Made by a program: the position numbers and the translations under genes. The notes under the pieces were generated by a model. The model saw only the letters and a list, made by a program, of their open reading frames with translations. It was not told where the DNA came from and ran no database searches. From DATBFG01 sp036558645 (GTDB taxonomy: Bacteria > Acidobacteriota > Terriglobia > Terriglobales > Acidobacteriaceae), in NCBI GenBank assembly GCA_036558645.1, contig DATBFG010000041.1, positions 1 to 29,037 of the forward strand: a DNA stretch of 29,037 nt, in the 5' to 3' direction. Below, in pieces: positions 23,226 to 29,037 of the stretch (its first letter is position 1; each line of letters starts with the position of its first letter).

Positions 23226-24698
23226 TTAACTCTTCGAAAGTACGACCACTGCTTCCTCGCTGCGCTGACGAAGTTTCTCAAGAGAATTCTTGATCGCTCC
23301 AATGTCCTCTGGGGTTCCGTGTTGAGAGGTCAGGGAAAGCATGTGCTCCGCATTCCGACTGAGAACTGCGCCTATTTCAAGAAGGACCACAAGATAGTCG
23401 GCATGGAGCTTCCACAGGGATGTGGAACGTTCATTGCGTTTTAGTTCTTCGAGTTCAGTGCTCACACGTGCCACAACGGCCACAATGCGCAACAGGGTGC
23501 GGGCAACGCCTGCTCGGATGCTCTTCTCCTCAAGGTAGTCCGCGCAATACGCGTGAGCTTCTGCGGGTGTGAGGATCAGGTTGAAGAATCGCATCGGGAC
23601 GATCTGGCGAAATTTGGGGTCGGCGACACGTACAAAGATGCGTATCGATTCTTCAATCTTGCATAGCTTGGTTTCTTCTGCCGTGATCTGCGCGGGAGTT
23701 ATGGATTTGCGAAGTGTCTCGAGATCAACCGCCACTTTCCGCGCTGGAGCTGCGGCAGCGGCAGTACCTGCTGATCGGGCGCCGCGAGCACCCACAGGGA
23801 TACCATGCTTCATCGGAGGACGTCGCTCCAGCGTTCGTTTCAGCCGGGATACGCGGCGAAATTTGTCCAGGGCGATATTGTAGTCCATCTTCAGAAGCTG
23901 AGCTTCCTCCATCGCTGCGACATGCTCCACGGTTACATCGACGCCGTCCACATTTCCTAGAATGCTGCCGCCCTGCTCCTGCAAGGCATCCGCGAAGCTC
24001 TTGATCTCAAAGGTCGCAGCGTGGAAGAGTTCGTCGAATTTCTTGCCAAAAGCCGAGTTGTAAGGCGCAATTGTGGCAAGAACTCCAGGATGGTAGAACG
24101 ATTGATCGAGCCCCTGTTTCAACTCACGCACACGCGCAATGATTCCCGAGTCCAGCAGGGCATTCAGATCGTGAAATCTGTTGAATTCCTCCCGTAGCGG
24201 ATCGAAACGTCGCAACATCTGCACATGTTCTTCCGGCAAGGAAGGAACGTCGGTGTCGGCCAGGATCTCTATCAGCGCAATCTCAAACGGCGACAAGGGA
24301 AGTGCGCCATCAAGCCCGTACCCTCGTTGTTCCCACTGGCCGGGCACGCGCGGATGACGATATAGGAAGGTTGCTACCAGGTCAGTTTTGTCGCGGTTGT
24401 TGTCGCTGCCATCCTTGCGACGGGTTAAGTATCGGAGTACGGCTTCGGCAATTTCCGGATCGGTGTCGGGTACGAAGGCTCTCCGTAGCATCGCCGGGGT
24501 GATGGCCATGTCAAGCAGACGGAGCCATCGCCGCATTTGCTCGAGAGTCTCATGAATGGCGCCATCACTTTGTAGCGAGATCGCTTCCAGCCCGCTGGGA
24601 ACTGGAACTTCTCCTCCCACGGACTCCTGCAGGAGCTTCTCGTAGAAGCCCTGTACTGTAGCCAGGATGGCTAATTCCCACTTCGGATCCTCAACCAC
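23226..24698 (-). CDS. Uncharacterised 490-residue protein
   Basis: I do not recognise this protein. It is soluble-looking: no signal peptide, no transmembrane segment, and mostly helical, charged sequence throughout. The N-terminal 200 residues contain an acidic helical stretch with 'WEQRGYGLDGALPLSPFEIALIE' in part. The centre is more polar, with 'RPPMKHGIPVGARGARSAGTAAAAAPARK' as an Ala/Gly/Arg-rich linker (about 305-333) dividing it from a helical C-terminal domain that ends 'EEAVVVLSKS'. The GTG at 24698 has GGAG six bases upstream, which supports the start. It is the last of four minus-strand genes, 160 bases after purU, with no strong terminator between them. Its stop nearly touches that of the convergent DUF885 gene. 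Codon choice looks ordinary for the window. Confidence 0.8.
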   Translation of the reverse strand: MVEDPKWELAILATVQGFYEKLLQESVGGEVPVPSGLEAISLQSDGAIHETLEQMRRWLRLLDMAITPAMLRRAFVPDTDPEIAEAVLRYLTRRKDGSDNNRDKTDLVATFLYRHPRVPGQWEQRGYGLDGALPLSPFEIALIEILADTDVPSLPEEHVQMLRRFDPLREEFNRFHDLNALLDSGIIARVRELKQGLDQSFYHPGVLATIAPYNSAFGKKFDELFHAATFEIKSFADALQEQGGSILGNVDGVDVTVEHVAAMEEAQLLKMDYNIALDKFRRVSRLKRTLERRPPMKHGIPVGARGARSAGTAAAAAPARKVAVDLETLRKSITPAQITAEETKLCKIEESIRIFVRVADPKFRQIVPMRFFNLILTPAEAHAYCADYLEEKSIRAGVARTLLRIVAVVARVSTELEELKRNERSTSLWKLHADYLVVLLEIGAVLSRNAEHMLSLTSQHGTPEDIGAIKNSLEKLRQRSEEAVVVLSKS

Positions 24699-24858
24699 AG
24701 TCCACTCCGTGCCAGCGCACTTTGATGGGTAAGGATTCAGTAAAGATCAAGCCGGCAAACGACACAAGTACCTACTGGACTGGCACCAAAGTCACTCTGA
24801 GGAGGATCGATAACTAACCTTTTTTCAGTAGGTTAAATGAATTCAGGGTGGATTTCCG

Positions 24859-25713
24859 CTAGGTGAAAACTACCGTCTTGTTTCCGTATAGCAGAACACG
24901 ATTCTCGATGTGCCAGCGGACGGCGCGCGACAGGACAACCTTCTCCAGGTCACGGCCTTTTTGCAAAAGATCGTCCAGGGCATCACGGTGCGAGATACGC
25001 ACGACGTCCTGCTCGATGATGGGTCCATCATCCAGAACTTCTGTGACGTAATGACTTGTGGCGCCGATGAGCTTAACCCCTCGAGCATAAGCCTGGTGGT
25101 AAGGCTTAGCGCCGATAAAGGCAGGGAGAAACGAGTGATGGATGTTAATAATGCGATGCGGGTAAGTGTTTACGAAGGCATTGGTCAGGATCTGCATGTA
25201 CCGGGCAAGAACGATGAAATCCGGTTGATGCTCGGCTAATAGAGAAAGAATTCTTTGCTCAGCTTCCTGCCGATTTTCCTTTGATGCCGGGACATGGAAA
25301 AACGGAACCTTGTAAAAAGACGCAGTCGGCTCGCTGTTTTCGTGATTCGAAATGATCAGTGGAATATCGCAGTGCAACTCTCCACTTTGATGTCGATAAA
25401 GCAAGTCAACCAGGCAGTGATCGTATTTTGAAACTAGGATCGCCATGCGTGGCCGATGCGCGGACTGCGCCAGCCGCCACTCCATTGAAAAGTTCTCGGC
25501 GATCGGCGTAAAGAATTTACTGAACTCTGCTAGGTCAAAGTCGAATCCTGCCGGATCGAACTCGACTCGCATCAGGAACAAGTTCGAGGTGTCGTCCCGG
25601 TGCTCGTCCGCGTGAAGAATGTTGCCGCCATGCCGAAAGACGAAATCGGAAATGCTCGCAACCAGCCCTCGACGGTCGGGGCAGGAGATCAGCAGAATGG
25701 CGGAGTTTGTCAT
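24859..25713 (-). CDS. purU: Formyltetrahydrofolate deformylase PurU
   Basis: PurU hydrolyses 10-formyltetrahydrofolate to formate and tetrahydrofolate, balancing the folate pool and feeding formate to purine synthesis. The 284 residues carry an N-terminal ACT domain ('ILLISCPDRRGLVASISDFV', about 6-80), as in other PurU proteins. The formyltransferase-like hydrolase domain has 'IINIHHSFLPAFIGAKPYHQAY' in part, with N190 and H192, and 'VLDDGPII' with D228, the catalytic triad of the fold. I chose ATG 25713 because its N-terminus matches the family. A GTG at 25752 would add 13 residues and sit 12 bases after the upstream stop. Neither has a good ribosome site. It follows the oxidoreductase gene by 51 bases and is likely in the same operon. 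Confidence 0.95.
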   Translation of the reverse strand: MTNSAILLISCPDRRGLVASISDFVFRHGGNILHADEHRDDTSNLFLMRVEFDPAGFDFDLAEFSKFFTPIAENFSMEWRLAQSAHRPRMAILVSKYDHCLVDLLYRHQSGELHCDIPLIISNHENSEPTASFYKVPFFHVPASKENRQEAEQRILSLLAEHQPDFIVLARYMQILTNAFVNTYPHRIINIHHSFLPAFIGAKPYHQAYARGVKLIGATSHYVTEVLDDGPIIEQDVVRISHRDALDDLLQKGRDLEKVVLSRAVRWHIENRVLLYGNKTVVFT

Positions 25714-25764
25714 GAGGTTATATTCAGGAACGTCGGCTTCCCCCAGCGGCACTGCTACGGCTCG

Positions 25765-27351
25765 TTATCCCTTCATACTTTTCACAATCTCCCGGGCCGC
25801 ATTGGCGCCTGAACCACCCGTCAACCCTGCCCCTGGATGAGTGCCCGATCCGCACAGGAACAAATTCTTGATCGGGGTTTCATATCGGGCCCAATCGAGC
25901 AGCGGACGCATGGTAAAAAACTGATCGAGCGCCAGTTCACCATGGAAAATGTGGCCTCCAGTCATCCCGTAAGTGTCTTCCAGATCCTGAGGGGTAATGA
26001 TTTGGTGGCTCAGTATCAATTCGGGCAGGTTGGGTGCGTACCTGGCCAATGTCTTCACTATCGTGTCGCCAAGAGCAACGCGCTGTGTCTCCCAGTCGCT
26101 GACCTTCAACTTGAACGGAGCGTACTGCATGTAGATCGACATGACATGCTTTCCCGGTGGCGCGAGAGAAGGATCGGCCACCGTCGGAATGGCAACTTCA
26201 AGGTACGGTTGACGCGAGAAGTTGCCGTACTTCGATTCATCAAATGCACGCTCCAGGTAATCAATCTCAGGGCCAATATGGATGCGTCCACTCAGCGCCT
26301 CACCTGTCGCCCCATTCAACGCGGTGAAGTTCGGCAACCCGGAAAGCGCCAGGTTGACCTTTGCAACTGTGCCGGGTGTCCGGTAATGCTGAAGCTTCAT
26401 CACAAAATCGGGGGTTAGGTGCATCGGATCGACGAGCTTTAGCAATGTGCGCTTTGGATCGGCATTTGACACGATTGCACTGGCGCTGATTTCTTCACCA
26501 GTAGAAAGCACCACGCTGGTAGCCGCGCCGTCCTTCACACGGATCTCGATTACCTCGGCATTGCTGCGAATTTCGGCCCCGGCCTGTTGTGCAGAAGACG
26601 CCATCGCCTGGGTGATGGCACCCATCCCACCAACGGCATAGAAAGATGATCCGGCAGGATGCGAATCACCCGCGGCGCGAATCAAAAGCACCAACGCGCT
26701 ACCCGCTGACCACGGTCCAAGGAAGGTTCCGAAGATTCCGCGGGCTGCAACGGTGGCTCGCAATAATTCGGTTTCGAAATATTCGGCAACCAGGTCGGCG
26801 ACTGCCATGGGTCCCCAACGCAGCAGCCTGTACATGTCATTCTTTCCAAGCTTGCGAATGGATCTTCCCGTTTGCAGCATGCCCCATAAATCAGACTTGC
26901 TGGGATCATCGATATCGGGCGGAGGAAGCCTCAGCGCTTCGCCGATCACTTTGCCGATACGCGCCAGAGACTCGCGCAACTCGGGGTACTTGGTTGCATC
27001 TTTCTGAGAAAACTTGGCGATCTCGGCTGCCGCCTTCTTGGTGTCGTCGTAAAGGATCAAAGCGCGTCCTTCCGGCGACAAGGCGACAGTCGCGACATCG
27101 GGTGTGATCAGTTTCAGCCCGTGACGAGTGAGCGACATGTCGCGGACGATCTCGGTGCGGATAGGGCCCGCGGTGTGCGCGAGGGTGGAGCACTTAAATC
27201 CCGTATGGAATTCATCGGTGATGGCACCGCCGCCCGGTTGGTTGCGGCGTTCAAGGACGAGCGGCTTGAATCCGGCTTTGGCCAGGTAAAAGGCGGTGAC
27301 GAGCCCATTGTGGCCGCCACCAATGATGACGACACTGCGATTCTGAGCCAT
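25765..27351 (-). CDS. FAD-dependent oxidoreductase, phytoene desaturase/PYROXD2-like (copy 2)
   Basis: This 528-residue flavoprotein has an N-terminal Rossmann motif 'VVIIGGGHNGLVTAFYLAKA' (G11, G13 and G16 forming GxGxxG) and the conserved 'ERRNQPGGGAITDE' that binds the FAD. Its C-terminal 'NLFLCGSGTHPGAGLTGGSG' closes the FAD site, as in the crtI/PYROXD2 group. No transmembrane helix or signal peptide is visible. The substrate is unknown: members of this group desaturate carotenoids, oxidise amines or have no assigned role, and there is no phytoene synthase nearby. The ATG at 27351 begins two bases after the stop of the similar gene upstream, indicating a tandem duplication within one operon. 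purU follows. Confidence 0.9.
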   Translation of the reverse strand: MAQNRSVVIIGGGHNGLVTAFYLAKAGFKPLVLERRNQPGGGAITDEFHTGFKCSTLAHTAGPIRTEIVRDMSLTRHGLKLITPDVATVALSPEGRALILYDDTKKAAAEIAKFSQKDATKYPELRESLARIGKVIGEALRLPPPDIDDPSKSDLWGMLQTGRSIRKLGKNDMYRLLRWGPMAVADLVAEYFETELLRATVAARGIFGTFLGPWSAGSALVLLIRAAGDSHPAGSSFYAVGGMGAITQAMASSAQQAGAEIRSNAEVIEIRVKDGAATSVVLSTGEEISASAIVSNADPKRTLLKLVDPMHLTPDFVMKLQHYRTPGTVAKVNLALSGLPNFTALNGATGEALSGRIHIGPEIDYLERAFDESKYGNFSRQPYLEVAIPTVADPSLAPPGKHVMSIYMQYAPFKLKVSDWETQRVALGDTIVKTLARYAPNLPELILSHQIITPQDLEDTYGMTGGHIFHGELALDQFFTMRPLLDWARYETPIKNLFLCGSGTHPGAGLTGGSGANAAREIVKSMKG

Positions 27352-27353
27352 GG

Positions 27354-28955
27354 CTATGCCGCCCCCTTGAAGTCTTTCAATATTTCAAGCGCCGCCAGCC
27401 TCCCGTTGGCTCCCATAATGCCGCCGCCTGGATGTGTGGCCGATCCGCACATATAAAGATTCTTTACCGGGGTTCGATATTGTGCCCATCCCGGTACGGG
27501 ACGCAGGAAAAACAACTGTTCGAGCGACAGCTCGCCTTGAAAAATGTTGCCCTCGCTTAACCCAAACTCGCGTTCCAGATCGAGCGGAGTGACGAACTGC
27601 TTGTGCAGAATGATGTCCTTGATATTGGGCGCGTATTCCGCGATGGTGTCGATCACGTTGTTGCCAAAGGCTTCACGCTGATCGTCCCAGTTCAATCCAG
27701 CGCGTAGTTTGTAAGGCGCGTACTGCACGAAGCAGGAAAGGATGTGTTTTCCGGGCGGCGCCACCGATGGATCGGTAAGTGTGGGAATCACCATGTCGAT
27801 GTATGGACGCTGCGAGAAATTGCCGTACTTGGCGTCGTCGTAAGCTCGTTCCATGTATTCGACAGCGGGCGAGATCGACATCGCGCCCCGCAGATGCGCG
27901 CCAACGCCCGGCATGCACTTGAAGTTCGGCAATGCATCGAGAGCCAGGTTGACTTTGCCGGACGATCCACGAAATTTGTAACGTCGCACCTCTTCGAGAA
28001 ATTCGTCGGGAACATGTCCTGCATCCATCAGGTTGATGAATGTCTGCCGCGGATCGACGCTGGATGAAATAACGTCGGCATAAACTTCGTCGCCATTCTT
28101 CAAAACAACGCCTCGGGCTTTACCTTCAGAGACGATGATCTTTGAAATGGGTGCCTCAGTTCGGATTTCCACCCCAGCCTCTCGGGCCGCGCTTGCGATC
28201 GCGTTCGAGATCCCTCCGGTTCCGCCACGGGAGAATCCCCACGAGCGAAATGCTCCGTCGATCTCCCCCATATAGTGATGCAGTAGCACGTAGGCTGTTC
28301 CCGGAGAGCGCACGCCGAGAAATGTCCCGATAATTCCCGACGCCGACATCGTTGCCTTGAGCACATCGGTTTCGAACCACTGGTCAAGGAAGTCGATGGC
28401 GCTCATGGTCATCAACTGCACCTGGTTGTACTTGTCCTCACTGGTCATGCCCTGGAATCGTCGACCGATGAAAAGCAGTTTCATCAGTTCACGCGGGTTC
28501 AGGGTGGCGGGATCCGGCGGAACCATGCTGAGGATCGGCTTCACGAACCGGCACATGGCCTGCATCGCTTTGCCGAACTCATCGTAGGCCTCAGCATCGA
28601 GTTTGGAGTGGCGGGCAATCTCGCGGTGCGTCTTCCCGTGGTCATTCACGCGCCACAGGTAGTCCCCGCTCGGCATGGGTGTAAACGTACCGTCCAGTGG
28701 AAGAATCTCCAGGCCGTGCCGGGGAAGATCAAGATCGCGAATGATTTCCGGCCGAAGAAGAGAGACTACGTATGAGCACACCGAAAACTTAAACCCGGGG
28801 AAGACTTCTTCTGTCACTGCCGCCCCGCCAAGCACATAACGGCGTTCAAGGACTAAGACTCTTTTCCCGGCCTTCGCGAGATAGGCGGCATTTACAAGAC
28901 CGTTATGACCGCCGCCAATGACGATGACGTCGTATTTCGACTTAGAATTTGCCAT
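27354..28955 (-). CDS. FAD-dependent oxidoreductase, phytoene desaturase/PYROXD2-like (copy 1)
   Basis: This 533-residue protein is a paralogue of the next gene. Shared blocks include the FAD motif 'VIVIGGGHNGLVNAAYLAKA' (G14, G16, G19), 'LVLERRYVLGGAAVTEE', 'DPSVAPPGKHILSCFVQYAP', and the C-terminal 'NLYMCGSATHPGGGIMGANG'. The two diverge most in the middle (substrate domain) and in length of the N-terminal arm, so they probably act on different substrates or as a heteromer. AAGG lies seven bases before ATG 28955, which makes this the likely first gene of the operon (two oxidoreductases then purU). Only 82 bases of upstream sequence are in the window, and I see no clear promoter there. Confidence 0.9.
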   Translation of the reverse strand: MANSKSKYDVIVIGGGHNGLVNAAYLAKAGKRVLVLERRYVLGGAAVTEEVFPGFKFSVCSYVVSLLRPEIIRDLDLPRHGLEILPLDGTFTPMPSGDYLWRVNDHGKTHREIARHSKLDAEAYDEFGKAMQAMCRFVKPILSMVPPDPATLNPRELMKLLFIGRRFQGMTSEDKYNQVQLMTMSAIDFLDQWFETDVLKATMSASGIIGTFLGVRSPGTAYVLLHHYMGEIDGAFRSWGFSRGGTGGISNAIASAAREAGVEIRTEAPISKIIVSEGKARGVVLKNGDEVYADVISSSVDPRQTFINLMDAGHVPDEFLEEVRRYKFRGSSGKVNLALDALPNFKCMPGVGAHLRGAMSISPAVEYMERAYDDAKYGNFSQRPYIDMVIPTLTDPSVAPPGKHILSCFVQYAPYKLRAGLNWDDQREAFGNNVIDTIAEYAPNIKDIILHKQFVTPLDLEREFGLSEGNIFQGELSLEQLFFLRPVPGWAQYRTPVKNLYMCGSATHPGGGIMGANGRLAALEILKDFKGAA

Positions 28956-29037
28956 ATAAACCCTTAGACTTCAGAACTTGATCGGTGAACGTTGGTTCTG
29001 CAGCAATCGTCGCAGAGAACTATCGCGGCTGCTGACT

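Noticed and set aside
24815..24835. TAACCT/AGGTTA hairpin as terminator of purU
   Set aside because: The stem is short and AT-rich, and no T-run follows it on the minus strand.
25765..28955. Carotenoid biosynthesis cluster
   Set aside because: The two proteins belong to the broad crtI/PYROXD2 group, but no phytoene synthase, GGPP synthase or cyclase gene is present in the window.

Overview
The window reads as a chromosomal segment of an Acidobacteriota (Terriglobia/Koribacter-like) bacterium. This rests on the PadR plus 'acidobacterial duplicated orphan permease' pair, on secreted PQQ-propeller and DUF885 proteins, and on the combination and style of the mre, mrdA, rodA and RNase E/G genes. 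That placement is inferred from remembered family distributions, not from a search. There are no rRNA or tRNA genes, CRISPR arrays, insertion sequences or phage genes that I can support.

Layout. (1) 1-5084: the 5' part of an aldehyde dehydrogenase gene (minus strand, cut by the window edge) lies divergent from a Tat-signal-bearing HisC-like aminotransferase. A PadR regulator and ADOP-type MacB/FtsX permease operon follows. (2) 5219-9731: a membrane-anchored FecR-domain protein, then mreB, mreC and mreD. (3) 9792-13206: an opposite-strand island with a PilZ-domain protein, a PerR-type Fur-family regulator and catalase-peroxidase katG, closed by a good intrinsic terminator. (4) 13310-19701: the elongation genes resume with mrdA (PBP2) and rodA. 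They are followed by a 393-base hairpin-rich gene-free leader and a large RNase E/G with a roughly 425-residue disordered insertion inside its S1 domain, ending in a textbook terminator. (5) 19745-23223: a secreted PQQ-like beta-propeller protein and a secreted DUF885 putative metallohydrolase, each behind structured or palindromic upstream DNA. (6) 23226-28955, minus strand: two tandem phytoene-desaturase/PYROXD2-like FAD oxidoreductases, then purU, then a 490-residue protein I do not recognise.

How the parts work together. MreB, MreC, MreD, PBP2 and RodA form the elongasome that builds the lateral cell wall. RNase E/G sits beside them as rng (cafA) does beside mreBCD in Escherichia coli. 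PerR would sense peroxide and control itself and katG; a PerR-like 15-bp box overlaps the -10 element of its own promoter. PadR probably represses its own operon through two tandem 13-bp palindromes immediately before its start codon. PurU would regenerate tetrahydrofolate and formate; its co-transcription with two FAD oxidoreductases suggests, but does not prove, a link to one-carbon release.

The items most worth a second look are the RNase E/G leader and its internal disordered insertion, the PerR promoter architecture, the PadR tandem operator, the ATGT-N8-ACAT box before the DUF885 gene, and the two-oxidoreductase plus purU operon.
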